Below, piece after piece: positions 18,800 to 29,992 of a DNA stretch of 64,000 bases. Numbering within the stretch: the stretch's first letter is position 1; every line of letters starts with the position of its first letter. Origin of the DNA: Gammaproteobacteria bacterium (lineage in GTDB: Bacteria; Pseudomonadota; Gammaproteobacteria; Burkholderiales; Rhodocyclaceae); contig JAHJHI010000039.1 of the NCBI GenBank assembly GCA_018824085.1, positions 62,001-126,000 of the forward strand, read 5' to 3'. The notes below the pieces were generated by a model, which saw only the letters and a list, made by a program, of their open reading frames with translations, ran no database searches and was not told the DNA's origin. The translations under genes were made by a program, and so were the position numbers.

Positions 18800-18838
18800 G
18801 TTGGACTTCCGCGAAACCTTCCTGCAGGAGCCGCCAAC

Positions 18839-20047
18839 ATGTTGCGACCGATCTATCTGGACTATGCCGCCACCACCCCGGTCGATCCACGGGTCGTCGG
18901 CAAGATGATGCCCTGGCTGTTCGACAACTTCGGCAACCCCGCCAGCCGCTCGCACGCCTACGGCTGGGCCGCCGAAGAGGCGGTTGAAGTGGCCCGCGAA
19001 CAGGTCGCGGCACTGGTCGGTGCCGACCCGCGGGAAATCGTATGGACGTCGGGCGCCACCGAGTCGAACAACCTCGCCATCAAGGGCGCCATGCAGTTCC
19101 ACTCGGCGCGCGGCAAGCACGTCGTGACGGTGAAGACCGAGCACAAATCCGTGCTCGACACCGTGCGCGAACTGGAACGCAGCGGCTGTGACGTCACCGT
19201 GCTGGACGTGCTCGACAACGGCCTGCTCGACCCGGAGGTGTTCCGCGCCGCGCTGCGCCCGGACACGGTGCTGGCGTCGGTCATGATGGTGAACAACGAA
19301 ACCGGCGTCATACAGGACGTCGCCACGCTGGGCGCCATCTGCCGCAGCAAGGGCGTGCTGTTCCACGTCGATGGCGCGCAGGCGAGCGGCAAGGTCGCCT
19401 TCGACCTCGACGAACTGCCGATCGACATGATGTCGCTGTCGGCCCACAAGACCTACGGCCCGAAAGGCATCGGCGCGCTGTACGTCCGGCGCAAGCCGCG
19501 CGTGCGCATCGACGCCGTCATCCACGGCGGCGGCCATGAGCGCGGCATGCGCTCCGGCACGCTGGCGACGCACCAGATCGTCGGCATGGGCGAGGCCTAC
19601 TGGCTGGCGCGCGAGAACATGGGCGGCGAGAACGAGCGCATCCGCTTCCTGCGCGACCGGCTGCTGGCCGGGCTGCTGCCGCTGGACCAGGTGTTCATCA
19701 ACGGTGACCTGGAACGGCGCGTCGCGCACAACCTCAACCTCAGCTTCAACTTCGTCGAAGGCGAATCGCTGCTGATGGGCATGAAGGACGTCGCCGTGTC
19801 ATCCGGCTCGGCGTGCACCTCCGCCAGCCTGGAGCCGTCCTACGTGCTGCGGGCGATGGGCCGCAGCGACGAACTCGCGCACAGCTCGATCCGCTTCTCG
19901 ATCGGGCGCTTCACCACGCAGGAAGAGATCGACGCCGTCATCGGGAAGGTGAGCACGGCGGTCAACAAGCTGCGCGAGCTCTCGCCCCTGTGGGACATGC
20001 ACAACCAGGGCATAGACCTGGCATCCGTCCAGTGGGCGAGCCACTGA
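18839..20047 (+). CDS. iscS: Cysteine desulfurase, IscS type, nif-linked copy
   Basis: 402 residues, essentially colinear with housekeeping Isc[15 protein letters not shown] start, PLP-Lys region [20 protein letters not shown], active-Cys loop [15 protein letters not shown], and the IscS-type C-terminus ending SVQWASH. It converts cysteine to alanine and passes persulfide sulfur to the scaffold. First gene of a rightward iscS-iscU-A-type-iscA-hscA-fdx operon under a sigma-54 promoter. A second, NifS-type desulfurase is at 55628. Confidence 0.95.
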   Translation: MLRPIYLDYAATTPVDPRVVGKMMPWLFDNFGNPASRSHAYGWAAEEAVEVAREQVAALVGADPREIVWTSGATESNNLAIKGAMQFHSARGKHVVTVKTEHKSVLDTVRELERSGCDVTVLDVLDNGLLDPEVFRAALRPDTVLASVMMVNNETGVIQDVATLGAICRSKGVLFHVDGAQASGKVAFDLDELPIDMMSLSAHKTYGPKGIGALYVRRKPRVRIDAVIHGGGHERGMRSGTLATHQIVGMGEAYWLARENMGGENERIRFLRDRLLAGLLPLDQVFINGDLERRVAHNLNLSFNFVEGESLLMGMKDVAVSSGSACTSASLEPSYVLRAMGRSDELAHSSIRFSIGRFTTQEEIDAVIGKVSTAVNKLRELSPLWDMHNQGIDLASVQWASH

Positions 20048-20096
20048 ACGTTCAAGGCAGCATCCCACCCCCCTTCATTCATTGCGGAGAACCAGC

Positions 20097-20501
20097 ATGG
20101 CATACAGCGACCAGGTGCTTGACCACTATGACAACCCGCGCAACGTGGGCTCCTATTCGAACGACGACGGGGACGTCGGCACCGGCATGGTCGGCGCGCC
20201 GGCCTGCGGCGACGTCATGAAGCTGCAGATCAAGGTCGGCGCCAACGGCGTCATCGAGGACGCGAAGTTCAAGACCTACGGCTGTGGCTCGGCCATCGCT
20301 TCGTCGTCGCTGGTGACCGAGTGGGTCAAGGGCAAGACGCTGGACGAGGCGCTCGCGATCAAGAACACCCACATCGCCGAGGAACTCGCGCTGCCGCCGG
20401 TGAAGATCCACTGCTCCATCCTGGCCGAGGACGCCATCAAGGCCGCCGTCGCCGACTACCGCACCAAGCAGTCCGCCGCCGAAGCGACGGAAGCCGCCTG
20501 A
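20097..20501 (+). CDS. iscU: Fe-S cluster scaffold IscU
   Basis: 134 residues with the three scaffold cysteines ([30 protein letters not shown]) and the HscA recognition motif LPPVK. The ATG at 20097 (MAYSDQV) is preferred to one 15 bp upstream by a GGAGAACC Shine-Dalgarno. No NifU-type N/C fusion is present in the window, so this IscU is the likely nif-specific scaffold. Confidence 0.96.
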   Translation: MAYSDQVLDHYDNPRNVGSYSNDDGDVGTGMVGAPACGDVMKLQIKVGANGVIEDAKFKTYGCGSAIASSSLVTEWVKGKTLDEALAIKNTHIAEELALPPVKIHCSILAEDAIKAAVADYRTKQSAAEATEAA

Positions 20502-20512
20502 AAGGACACGCC

Positions 20513-20890
20513 ATGACCTCGCTTGCCGAATCCGCCCCGGCCTCCACTGCCGCCCCGATACCGTCTCCGCTCACCTTCTGTGAGCCGGCCGCCGCGAAGG
20601 TGGCCGAGATGATCGCCGAAGAGGGCAACCCCGCGCTGAAGCTGCGCGTCTATGTCACCGGCGGCGGTTGCTCCGGCTTCCAGTACGGCTTCGCGTTCGA
20701 ATCGAACGAGAACGAGGACGACATGCACGTCGTGCAGTCCGGGGTCACGCTGCTGGTCGACCCGATGAGCCTGCAATACCTCGTCGGCGCGGAGATCGAT
20801 TTCGAGGACGGGCTGGAAGGGTCGCGCTTCGTCATCCGCAATCCGAACGCGACCGCCTCCTGCGGCTGCGGCAGCTCGTTCTCGGTCTGA
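20513..20890 (+). CDS. erpA: A-type Fe-S carrier, ErpA-like
   Basis: 125 residues. After a Ser/Ala/Pro-rich N-terminal ~20 residues, the fold begins at [11 protein letters not shown]. The three ligand cysteines are in [11 protein letters not shown] and [10 protein letters not shown]. ErpA-like by overall sequence. Delivers [2Fe-2S]/[4Fe-4S] clusters. 11 bp after iscU; a second A-type carrier follows directly. Confidence 0.88.
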   Translation: MTSLAESAPASTAAPIPSPLTFCEPAAAKVAEMIAEEGNPALKLRVYVTGGGCSGFQYGFAFESNENEDDMHVVQSGVTLLVDPMSLQYLVGAEIDFEDGLEGSRFVIRNPNATASCGCGSSFSV

Positions 20891-20902
20891 GCGGAGACGC
20901 AC

Positions 20903-21226
20903 ATGACGATCACCATCAGTGAAGCCGCGGCGCGGCACATCCGGAAGAGCCTGGACAAGCGCGGCCAAGGCGTCGGCCTGCGGCTCGCCGTGAAGACCAG
21001 CGGCTGTTCCGGCCTCGCCTACGCGCTGGAATTCGCCGACGTGACCGAAGCGGACGACCGCCTGTTCGAGAGCCACGGCGTCACCGTGCTCGTCGACCCG
21101 AAGAGCCTCGCCTTTCTCGACGGCACCGAACTCGACTTCGTGCGCGAAGGCCTGAACGAAGGCTTCAAGTTCAACAATCCGAACGTCAAGTCAGCCTGCG
21201 GCTGCGGAGAAAGTTTCGGCGTCTGA
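20903..21226 (+). CDS. iscA: A-type Fe-S carrier IscA
   Basis: 107 residues, IscA length and motifs: [11 protein letters not shown] start, [12 protein letters not shown], and C-terminal [10 protein letters not shown]. Preceded by a GGAG-type ribosome site. Two consecutive A-type genes in one ISC operon is more than the usual single iscA. Confidence 0.93.
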   Translation: MTITISEAAARHIRKSLDKRGQGVGLRLAVKTSGCSGLAYALEFADVTEADDRLFESHGVTVLVDPKSLAFLDGTELDFVREGLNEGFKFNNPNVKSACGCGESFGV

Positions 21227-21268
21227 GGCCCGAGCCACCGGCCCAGTCGTGACACGGGAGTTGCCATC

Positions 21269-23139
<1,871 letters not shown>

Positions 23140-23143
<4 letters not shown>

Positions 23144-23472
23144 GCCGCATCACGGTACTGCCGCACCCGCACCTGTGCCCCACCGGCACGTCATTCGACG
23201 CGCTGCCCGGCACGTCGATCTGCGACGCGCTGCTGACAAACCACATCGCGATCGAACACGCCTGCGAGAAGGTCGCAGCCTGCTCCACCTGCCACATCTA
23301 CATCCGCGAAGGCGCCGCCTCGCTGAACGCCCCGGACGACGACGAAGAGGACCAGCTCGACGACGCCTGGGGCGTGGAAGCCGCCTCCCGCCTCGCCTGC
23401 TGCGCCCGCATCGGCGGTGCCGACCTCACGGTCGAGCTGCCGATGCATACGAGGAATCTGGCGCGGGAGTAG
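23140..23472 (+). CDS. fdx: [2Fe-2S] ferredoxin of ISC type (Fdx)
   Basis: 110 residues with the adrenodoxin/ISC-ferredoxin motif [15 protein letters not shown] and distal RLACC. Supplies electrons for cluster assembly. Ends the isc operon; iscX and iscR are not present. Confidence 0.94.
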
Positions 23473-23509
23473 GGCGAAGGCGTGGCGTGGGTGCGGTCCC
23501 GGAACGGGA

Positions 23510-24433
23510 TCATCGGTTGCCGGCGGCCTGTTGCACCGGGTGCACGGTCTCCGGCCAGAGCAGCGAACGGTGTATCTGGACGCCAGCCATCGTGCCGTTG
23601 CTCACGGCCAGCGACACCGAATGGGGCGCGCGCGCCACGTCGCCGCAGGCGAACACTCCGGGCACGGAGGTCTTGTTCTCGGTGTCGGTACGCACCTGCA
23701 CGCCCATTGGCGTCTCTTCCAGCGCGCAGCCCGCCGCGTCGGCCAGAGGGCCGGAAGGTGCCGTGCGCGGCGCCGTGAACAGGCCCGCAAAGCGCAGCCG
23801 CCGTCCATCGGTCATCACCACGTCGGCATGCCCGTCGATTCTGTCGATGGACGCTTCCTCGATCGTCACGCTCCTGCGCGCCAGCGTGGACCGGACATCG
23901 CGACTCAATGCCACGGCGCCGTTGACAAGCAAGGTCACCTCGCCCCAGTCCGTCAGCAGCTCGGCCTGATGGATGGACATCGGACCAGCGCCGACGATGC
24001 CGATGCGACCGCTCCCGAGCTCATAGCCGTGGCAGTACGGACAATGGAAGACGGCCTTGCCCCATCGTTCGGCGAGGCCCGCTACGGGAGGAAGCTGATC
24101 GGCCACTCCCGTGGCCAACAGAATACGGCGACCTTGATGCGACTCACCGTCTGCGGTGGTGACGATGAAGCCGTCCACTTGCCCCGAAACGGCTTCGACC
24201 CGGCCTTCACGCCAGGACAGCGCTGGATAGATCCCGAGCTGGCGGCGCGCATTCGCCACGATGTCGCCGGGGGGCACGCCGTCCTGGCCAAGAAAGCCGT
24301 GCGAATGGCTGGTGAAGCGGTTGCGCCGTTCGCCCGCATCGACCACCAGCACCGCCCTGCGCGCACGCACCAGCTGCAGTGCCGCGGCCATTCCCGCATA
24401 GCTTCCGCCGATCACGATGACGTCGTGCTGCAT
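23510..24433 (-). CDS. FAD-dependent thioredoxin-reductase-like oxidoreductase
   Basis: 307 residues: FAD motif VIVIGGSYAGMAAALQL at the start, redox CPYC in FHCPYCHGYE (about residue 131-134), NAD(P) motif GIVGAGPMS, and a C-terminal FACGDVARAP. Length and layout match TrxB-like proteins of the low-molecular-weight group. It is 2 bp downstream of the Rrf2 gene and so likely under its control; electron acceptor unknown. Confidence 0.88.
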   Translation of the reverse strand: MQHDVIVIGGSYAGMAAALQLVRARRAVLVVDAGERRNRFTSHSHGFLGQDGVPPGDIVANARRQLGIYPALSWREGRVEAVSGQVDGFIVTTADGESHQGRRILLATGVADQLPPVAGLAERWGKAVFHCPYCHGYELGSGRIGIVGAGPMSIHQAELLTDWGEVTLLVNGAVALSRDVRSTLARRSVTIEEASIDRIDGHADVVMTDGRRLRFAGLFTAPRTAPSGPLADAAGCALEETPMGVQVRTDTENKTSVPGVFACGDVARAPHSVSLAVSNGTMAGVQIHRSLLWPETVHPVQQAAGNR

Positions 24434-24435
24434 GG

Positions 24436-24879
24436 TCAGCTCCTTCTGCTTCGTTCAGCCGCATGCCGGCGCGCAAAGTCGGCCGCCAGATCGGCAAGTG
24501 TGATTTCCGAAAACCGCTTCAGCAGCAGCGACTCGGCCTCTTCAAACGCGCCTTCGAGCGCGGCATTCACCGATTGCTCGACCAGGCACTCCGGCATTTC
24601 GTTGCGGTTGCCGATGGCAAACATCGCCGGCTCACCCAGCGCTTCGTGCAACTGACGCAGCGTGACCGAACCAAGGTCGGCATGGATGCGCCATCCACCG
24701 GCGTGACCCCGATCCGAACCGACGATGCCCGCGTCCCGCAAATACCCCATGGTGCGCCGGACGACGACCGGGTTCGTGCCCAGGCATTGGGCAAGGATGT
24801 CGGATGTGACCGGCCCGTCCTGCTCGGCCATGTGCAGCAGCGCATGCAGGACGGACGACAGGCGGCTGTCGCGTTTCAT
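24436..24879 (-). CDS. Rrf2-family transcriptional regulator
   Basis: 147 residues from the ATG at 24879. Winged-helix start RLSSVLHALLHMAEQDGPVTS, recognition region GTNPVVVRRTMGYLRDAG, wing GGWRIHADLGSVTL. The three-cysteine Fe-S signature of IscR is absent, with one isolated Cys near ECLVEQ. A perfect inverted repeat overlaps its start, suggesting autoregulation. Target is probably the adjoining flavoprotein. Confidence 0.88.
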   Translation of the reverse strand: MKRDSRLSSVLHALLHMAEQDGPVTSDILAQCLGTNPVVVRRTMGYLRDAGIVGSDRGHAGGWRIHADLGSVTLRQLHEALGEPAMFAIGNRNEMPECLVEQSVNAALEGAFEEAESLLLKRFSEITLADLAADFARRHAAERSRRS

Positions 24880-24898
24880 GTAACTAACAATGTTACAT
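24878..24898. promoter_or_regulatory. Inverted repeat ATGTAAC-N7-GTTACAT over the Rrf2 start codon
   Basis: Perfect 7-bp arms (24878-24884, 24892-24898) overlap the start codon and the immediate upstream region. Good candidate for a self-bound Rrf2 operator. Confidence 0.6.
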
Positions 24899-25025
24899 AA
24901 CAGGCGGCCTGTCAACACCGGGCATGCGTGTCGGTGGAGTCGCCCCGTCCAGTGGGCGGTGGGCGGCTTGACTCACACGCCGATCGATCGTGTCTGATCG
25001 CGGGTTCATCCGCGAAGCCCGCTCC

Positions 25026-25041
25026 TGTTGCAAACGGCACA
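25026..25041. promoter_or_regulatory. NifA upstream activator site for nifV
   Basis: TGTTGCAAACGGCACA, an exact TGT-N10-ACA, about 105 bp upstream of the nifV -24 element, a normal distance for NifA acting by DNA looping. Confidence 0.8.
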
Positions 25042-25146
25042 AAGCCTACAGCCGCCACGCGACGCTTCGGCCAACGCCCCGGCACCAGCACCCGACGGGC
25101 CCGGCATCTCCTTTGAACTCAATCACTTGAACCATCCCGGCACGGA

Positions 25147-25161
25147 TGGCACAGCGCTTGC
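25147..25161 (+). promoter_or_regulatory. Sigma-54 promoter of the nifV operon
   Basis: TGGCAC-AGCGC-TTGC, perfect at both elements. It also settles the nifV start: an upstream ATG at 25146 would lie inside the promoter. Confidence 0.9.
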
Positions 25162-25187
25162 TGAAATCGCTTACGGAGGTAGGCGAC

Positions 25188-26327
25188 ATGGCGGGCGACT
25201 TCATCATCAATGACACGACGCTGCGCGACGGCGAGCAGACGGCCGGGGTTGCGTTCACGGCGGAAGAGAAGTGCCTGCTTGCCCATGCGCTTGCAACGGC
25301 GGGGGTGCCTGAGATGGAGATCGGCATTCCGGCGATGGGCGCGGCCGAGCTGCAGGTGATCCGCGACATCGCGTCGCTCCACCTGCCGAGCACGCTGATG
25401 GTGTGGACGCGCATGGTCGACACTGACCTGCGCGCCGCGCTGGGCTGCCCGGTGGACATCGTGCATATGTCAGTGCCGGTGTCGGACGTGCAGATCGAAT
25501 CCAAGCTGCGGCGCAGCCGCGAGTGGGTGGTCGCGCAGATCCGCCCGCACGTGTCGCGGGCGCTGGACGCCGGTTTCGATGTCAGCGTCGGCATGGAAGA
25601 CGCGTCGCGCGCCGACATCGACTTCATGTGCCGCGTGGCCGAAGAAGCGCAGACCGCGGGGGCGCGCCGCGTGCGCTTCGCGGACACGCTGGGCATGCTC
25701 GACCCCTTCACGACGTGGATCGCCATCGCGCGGTTGCGCCGCGCGGTGGATATCGAGATCGAGATGCATGCGCACAACGATCTCGGGCTGGCGACGGCGA
25801 ACACGCTGGCCGCATTCCGTGCCGGCGCCACGCATGCGAACACGACGGTCAACGGTCTGGGCGAGCGCGCCGGCAACGCGCCGCTGGAAGAGGTGGTGAT
25901 GGGGCTGCGCCACCTGCACGGCGCGGACGCCGGCATCGACCCCATCGCGCTGCCGCGCATTTCGCATCAGGTCGAACTCGCATCCGGCCGGCGCGTCGCG
26001 GGCAACAAGAGCATCGTCGGCGCCGACGTGTTCACGCATGAATCCGGCATCCACGTCGATGGCCTGCTGAAGAACGCGCACAACTACCAGGGGTTCGATC
26101 CGGCCGAACTGGGCCGCGCGCACCGGCTGGTGCTGGGCAAGCACTCCGGCTCGCACGCGGTGCGCGCGGCCTACGCGCGGCTCGGCCTGTTTCCGTCGCC
26201 GGAAGAGGTGTCGCTCATCATCGACCTCATCCGCGCCTACGCCAGCACCGCCAAGTGCGAACCGGACGCCGCCCGGCTCGCCGACTTCTATCTCGAAGTC
26301 ACGCGCCCGCTGCAGGACGTGTCATGA
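25188..26327 (+). CDS. nifV: Homocitrate synthase NifV
   Basis: 379 residues. Condenses acetyl-CoA with 2-oxoglutarate to homocitrate, the organic ligand of FeMo-cofactor. Motifs of the family: [15 protein letters not shown] near the N-terminus, metal-binding [15 protein letters not shown], and [27 protein letters not shown] provides the ribosome site for the ATG at 25188. First gene of nifV-cysE-nifW-ferritin-like-ferredoxin-TPR. Confidence 0.96.
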   Translation: MAGDFIINDTTLRDGEQTAGVAFTAEEKCLLAHALATAGVPEMEIGIPAMGAAELQVIRDIASLHLPSTLMVWTRMVDTDLRAALGCPVDIVHMSVPVSDVQIESKLRRSREWVVAQIRPHVSRALDAGFDVSVGMEDASRADIDFMCRVAEEAQTAGARRVRFADTLGMLDPFTTWIAIARLRRAVDIEIEMHAHNDLGLATANTLAAFRAGATHANTTVNGLGERAGNAPLEEVVMGLRHLHGADAGIDPIALPRISHQVELASGRRVAGNKSIVGADVFTHESGIHVDGLLKNAHNYQGFDPAELGRAHRLVLGKHSGSHAVRAAYARLGLFPSPEEVSLIIDLIRAYASTAKCEPDAARLADFYLEVTRPLQDVS

Positions 26328-27148
26328 ACAGCGAACGCGGCACGCTGGACGCCTGCGCCGACGCGGACGAGTCGGCCGCCCCGGGCCTGCTCGCCACGCT
26401 GCGCGAAGACGTGCGCTGCGTCTTCAAGCGCGACCCGGCCGCGCGCAACACGCTCGAACTGATGACCATCTATCCGGGCGTGCAGGCGCTGGTGATGCAC
26501 CGCCTCGCGCACATCGGCTGGGCGCGCGGCTGGCGCTACCTGCCTCGCCTGCTGTCCTTCTTCACGCGCCTGCTGACGAATGTCGACATCCACCCGGCGG
26601 CGCGCATCGGGCGGCGCTTCTTCATCGACCACGGCGCCGGCGTCGTCATCGGCGAGACGGCCGAGATCGGTGACGACGTGACGCTCTATCACGGCGTCAC
26701 GCTCGGCGGCACCACGTGGAATCCCGGCAAGCGCCACCCGACGCTGGGCGACGGCGTCGTCGTCGGCGCGGGCGCCAAGGTGCTCGGGCCGATCACCGTC
26801 GGAGACCGGGCCCGCGTGGCGGCCAATTCCGTCGTCATCGAAGACGTGTCGCCCGGCATGACAGTGGTCGGCATCCCCGGACGCATGGTGTTGCCGAAGA
26901 GCCAGCGCCGCATCACCGAAGGCGGCATCGACCTCGACCACCACCAGATGCCGGACCCGGTCGGCAAGGCGCTCGCGTGCCTGCTGGAACGCATCGCCGA
27001 TCTCGAAAAGGAGATCGGACGCCTCAAGGGCGACCTGTCCGCCGGGCAGGCCGTCTGCAGTGACTGTGACGACAGCTGTTCCCAACCCGCCTTCGACGGC
27101 AGCCTGCGTGCCGCCAAAACCGCTCAAGGAGTGACACCCCATGGATGA
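26324..27148 (+). CDS. cysE: Serine O-acetyltransferase, nif-linked CysE
   Basis: 274 residues. A helical N-terminal part precedes left-handed beta-helix hexapeptide repeats ([32 protein letters not shown]) with the CysE signature [11 protein letters not shown]. The C-terminal extension after ~residue 220 includes a Cys pair (CSDCDDSC). Makes O-acetylserine, boosting cysteine for nitrogenase Fe-S and sulfur supply, as in nif-linked CysE of other diazotrophs. ATGA overlap with nifV; overlaps nifW by 8 bp. Confidence 0.92.
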   Translation: MNSERGTLDACADADESAAPGLLATLREDVRCVFKRDPAARNTLELMTIYPGVQALVMHRLAHIGWARGWRYLPRLLSFFTRLLTNVDIHPAARIGRRFFIDHGAGVVIGETAEIGDDVTLYHGVTLGGTTWNPGKRHPTLGDGVVVGAGAKVLGPITVGDRARVAANSVVIEDVSPGMTVVGIPGRMVLPKSQRRITEGGIDLDHHQMPDPVGKALACLLERIADLEKEIGRLKGDLSAGQAVCSDCDDSCSQPAFDGSLRAAKTAQGVTPHG

Positions 27149-27470
27149 TCTGACCCAGCGTCTGGCCACGCTTTCATCGGCCGAGGACTTTCTCGAATTC
27201 TTCGCGCTCCCGTTCGACGAAGCCGTCGTGCATGTTAACCGCCTGCACATCCTGAAGCGCTTCTACCAGTATCTGCGCACCGAGCAGGGCGTGGCCGAAG
27301 GCGAGCCGGCGGTGGTCTATGCACGCTATCGCGGCCTGCTGCAGCGCGCCTACGAAGACTTCGTCCGCTCCACGCCGGCGCAGGAGAAGGTGTTCAAGGT
27401 GTTCCAGGAAGCGGATGGACAGCGCGTGTCGGTCGACAGCCTGCGTGCCACGCTGCCGTCGGTCGCCTGA
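27141..27470 (+). CDS. nifW: Nitrogenase-stabilising protein NifW
   Basis: 109 residues with the NifW pattern: [16 protein letters not shown] near the N-terminus, then [11 protein letters not shown] and KVFKVFQE. NifW associates with MoFe protein and supports its maturation or oxygen protection. Its start lies within the cysE end. Confidence 0.94.
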   Translation: MDDLTQRLATLSSAEDFLEFFALPFDEAVVHVNRLHILKRFYQYLRTEQGVAEGEPAVVYARYRGLLQRAYEDFVRSTPAQEKVFKVFQEADGQRVSVDSLRATLPSVA

Positions 27471-27496
27471 GTCGGGCCTGGCCGGGGAGCACTACC

Positions 27497-27949
27497 GTGA
27501 CAGCAGACAGCGACGCCTTCCTTGCCTGCGTGACCGCACTCGAAAGCGAGGCGGCCGGGCACTATGACGCAGCCGCGCGGCACGCCCTGAACGCCGGCGA
27601 CACCGAGCTTGAAGCGTTCTTCCAGAACCTCGCCATGCTGGCGCGCATGGAAGCGAACGAAGCGCTCGGCGGGCAGAAGCTGCCGGTGACGGCCTGCGTG
27701 CCGCGCATCGCGCCGGTCGAGATGGAAAAGCCGCGTACCGCCGTGAAGGTCATCAGCGACGAGGCGCTGGACCTGTTCCGCTCGCTGGAGCGGGCGCTCG
27801 AGCTGAAGCGGCGCAGCCACAGCTACTACGCAACGATGGCGGTGCTCGCGCCGGCGCCGGGCCTGCGCAACATGGCGCGCGCCTTCGCCCACGACGACGC
27901 CGCCCACCTGGCCGAGATCGAGCGCTGGATCGCGCGCCTGACCGCCTGA
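27497..27949 (+). CDS. Ferritin-like (rubrerythrin-type) four-helix protein
   Basis: 150 residues starting at GTG 27497 (CGGGGAGC upstream). Four long helices with acidic/His residues in helix positions (E16/E18, ARMEANE near 52-55, RSHSYY near 115, HDDAAHLAEIERW near the end) resemble a non-haem di-iron ferritin-like fold, without the rubredoxin domain of rubrerythrin. May protect nitrogenase or its metalloclusters from oxidants. Members of this type occur in other nif operons, but a role is not established. Confidence 0.75.
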   Translation: MTADSDAFLACVTALESEAAGHYDAAARHALNAGDTELEAFFQNLAMLARMEANEALGGQKLPVTACVPRIAPVEMEKPRTAVKVISDEALDLFRSLERALELKRRSHSYYATMAVLAPAPGLRNMARAFAHDDAAHLAEIERWIARLTA

Positions 27950-27981
27950 CCGCCTGAACACCCCACACCGGAAAGCACATC

Positions 27982-28305
27982 ATGCCCAAGCCGCAAAGAC
28001 ACGTATTCGTCTGCTCCCAGCAACGGCCCAACGGCCACCCGCGCGGCTCCTGCGCGCAGAAAGGCGGCACCGAAGTGCTGCAGTCGTTCTGGGCGGAGCT
28101 GCAGCGGCGCAACTGCTTCGAGCAGGTCGCCATCACCTATTCGGGCTGCCTCGGCCCGTGTGACCAGGGCTCCAACGTCGTGGTCTATCCGGAGGGCGTC
28201 ATGTATTCGAACGTCACGAAGGACGACGTTGCCGACATTTTCGAACAGCATCTGATCGGCGGCACGCCGGTACAGCGCCTGCTCGCGGTGGAGGCGGTCT
28301 GGTGA
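27982..28305 (+). CDS. Thioredoxin-fold [2Fe-2S] ferredoxin
   Basis: 107 residues with the cysteine spacing of the Clostridium pasteurianum/Azotobacter thioredoxin-like ferredoxins: C11, C24, C56, C60 (VFVCSQQ, RGSCAQ, YSGCLGPC). Such ferredoxins interact with MoFe protein. Overlaps the following TPR gene by 4 bp. Confidence 0.92.
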   Translation: MPKPQRHVFVCSQQRPNGHPRGSCAQKGGTEVLQSFWAELQRRNCFEQVAITYSGCLGPCDQGSNVVVYPEGVMYSNVTKDDVADIFEQHLIGGTPVQRLLAVEAVW

Positions 28306-28790
28306 ATCTGTTCACGGGAGAAAGTTCGGCCGAGTTCTTCGGCGGAGCCGTGCCGCAGTCGGTGCGCCGCCTGCTCGACGAAGCGGTCGGCGCACCGGCG
28401 CCGCAGGTGGAATCGCTGCTGTGGACGGCGCATGCCTGCGCGCCGGAATGCCTGCCGGTCTATTACCTGCTGTACAAGTTCCATGCGAGCCGGCGCCAGT
28501 TCGACAGGGCCGAGCAGGCCGCCCGCAAGGGCATCGCCATCGCCGCGCAGCAGGCCGCGCTCGACGCGGACTGGTCCAAGGTGCAGCCGCAGCACGGCGA
28601 CTTCGCGGCCACCGGCCCGGCGCGCTTCTGGCTGTTCAGCCTGAAGGCGCTGGCCTTCATCTGCCTGCGCTCCGGGCGCCCGGACGAAGCGCGCGCGCTG
28701 GTCGAACACATCGCCCGGCTGGACGCCACGCACGGCCTCGGCGGCGACGTCATCGCGTCGTTGCTGGACGGCAGCGTGCCGAAGGGCTGA
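28302..28790 (+). CDS. TPR-like protein, nif-linked (paralogue of the gene at 58548)
   Basis: 162 residues, all-helical with tetratricopeptide-like pairs (LPVYYLLYKFHASRRQFDRA; WLFSLKALAFICLRSGRPDE). Shares RFxLFSLKxxAxxxLRxG and the general layout with the TPR protein of the nifB operon. Likely a protein-protein scaffold; partner unknown. Last gene of the nifV operon. Confidence 0.75.
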   Translation: MNLFTGESSAEFFGGAVPQSVRRLLDEAVGAPAPQVESLLWTAHACAPECLPVYYLLYKFHASRRQFDRAEQAARKGIAIAAQQAALDADWSKVQPQHGDFAATGPARFWLFSLKALAFICLRSGRPDEARALVEHIARLDATHGLGGDVIASLLDGSVPKG

Positions 28791-28811
28791 GCCGCTGCGG
28801 CAGGCAGGCGT

Positions 28812-29426
28812 CTACGCGGCGCGCGCCCACAGGATGCAGCGGTTGTTGGCCGGCATCGCGAAGTCTTCGACCAGTTCGAGGCCGGCGGCGCGCGCCAGCG
28901 CATCCACCGCCTCGAAGTCGCGGATGCCCCGGTGCGGTGCGGCCTCGCGCAGCGAGCGGTCGAATGCCGCATTGCTGTCGCTGGTGTGGCGGCCGCCGTA
29001 ACGGAACGGGCCGTACACCGCCAGCCGCGCGGACGGCACCATCACCGACGGCAGCGCGGCGAACAGCGCCTCCACGTCCGGCCAGCCCATGATGTGCAGC
29101 GTATTGGCGGTAAACACCGCGTCGTACCGCAGCGCCGGCCATGCGCCGCCAACGTCGAGCGCCAGCGGCGGTGGCGTGTTCGGCAACGCGGCTTCGTCCA
29201 GCCACATGCGCAAGCCGGCAAGGGCTTCTTCGCGCTCGCTGCACTGCCAGCGCAGGTGCGGCAGCGCCGCCGCGAAATGCACCGCGTGCTGGCCGGTGCC
29301 GCTGCCGATCTCCAGCACCGAGGTGCTCGCGGGCAACCACGCAAGCAGGCGCTCCAGAATGACGTCCCGATTGCGCTCGCAGGACGGCGCGAAAGGTTTG
29401 TCCGCGGGATTCTTCGTCGAGCTCAT
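28812..29426 (-). CDS. SAM-dependent methyltransferase of the DUF938 family
   Basis: 204 residues with SAM motif I SVLEIGSGTGQHAVHF near residue 35-50, LDV in motif II, and the DUF938 signatures FAPSCERNRDVIL and FRYGGRHTSDSNAAFD. Target unknown. Distal gene of the leftward Fe-S protein/GNAT/methyltransferase group. No strong ribosome site. Confidence 0.85.
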   Translation of the reverse strand: MSSTKNPADKPFAPSCERNRDVILERLLAWLPASTSVLEIGSGTGQHAVHFAAALPHLRWQCSEREEALAGLRMWLDEAALPNTPPPLALDVGGAWPALRYDAVFTANTLHIMGWPDVEALFAALPSVMVPSARLAVYGPFRYGGRHTSDSNAAFDRSLREAAPHRGIRDFEAVDALARAAGLELVEDFAMPANNRCILWARAA

Positions 29427-29452
29427 AGTCAGTTCGTTACCGGATTCCGTGA

Positions 29453-29989
29453 TCAGTTTCGCACTCTCGCATGAAGCAGCACGTCGCGTGGCTCGGGCGA
29501 CAGGTTCGGATGCAGGATGTAGCGGCCCAGCCGGCCTTCCAGCGGCATGCCGATCCGCGCCAGCATGCGCGCCGAGCGCGCGTTCTCGGCATCGCACACG
29601 GCCTCCACGCGGTACAGGGACGGGTGGCGGAACGCTTCGTCGAGCACGGCGGTGACCGCATCGCCGGCCAGCCCCCTGCCCCACAGCCGGCGCGCCAGCG
29701 CGAAGCCCAGGCGCATCGCGTGGCCCTGCCCGACCAGCTGCACCAGACCGCCCGGCTCGCCGCCGTCCGCGACGAGCACCCAGGTGCGCGCCACGTCGCG
29801 CTGCCAGCGCGCGAGATCGTGCGAAATCTGCCGTTGCGTCTGGGCCGGATCGGTGTGCGTCGTCCAGCCGAGATAGCGCGTCACGTCCGGGTCGCCGCTG
29901 ACACCGCTGAACAGCGCGGGCGCGTCGTAGGGCAGCGGCTTGCGCAGCAGGAGGCGGCCGCACGGCAGCTGTTCAGCCCAGTCGGGCAT
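29453..29989 (-). CDS. GNAT-family N-acetyltransferase
   Basis: 178 residues, RimJ/RimL-like: LLLRKPLPYDAPALF start, acetyl-CoA loop RRLWGRGLAGDAV, and NARSARMLARIGMPLEGRL at the end. Acceptor unknown. Starts 3 bp after the Fe-S protein's stop, so co-transcribed with it. Confidence 0.88.
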   Translation of the reverse strand: MPDWAEQLPCGRLLLRKPLPYDAPALFSGVSGDPDVTRYLGWTTHTDPAQTQRQISHDLARWQRDVARTWVLVADGGEPGGLVQLVGQGHAMRLGFALARRLWGRGLAGDAVTAVLDEAFRHPSLYRVEAVCDAENARSARMLARIGMPLEGRLGRYILHPNLSPEPRDVLLHARVRN

Positions 29990-29992
29990 GGC

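Larger units (their letters stand above)
18499..18838. other. Divergent rnf/isc control region
   Basis: 340 bp without a gene. Contents that can be read: rnf sigma-54 promoter near the left end, an AT-rich block with a perfect FNR/Anr-type palindrome at 18761, and the isc sigma-54 promoter at 18785. No exact TGT-N10-ACA NifA site was found here. The middle (about 18545-18715) is GC-rich with no signal I can name. Confidence 0.7.
24880..25187. other. Divergent gap between the Rrf2 gene and nifV
   Basis: 308 bp with the Rrf2 palindrome at the left end, a NifA site at 25026 and the nifV sigma-54 promoter at 25147. No convincing gene; the small reading frames here lack ribosome sites and family character. 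Confidence 0.7.

Noticed and set aside
18499-18838. NifA site in the rnf/isc gap
   Set aside because: No TGT-N10-ACA on either strand; near variants (TGC-N10-ACA) were also not found, so none is claimed.
25146-25187. Upstream ATG for nifV
   Set aside because: It lies within the -24/-12 promoter; the ATG at 25188 has the ribosome site and the NifV start.
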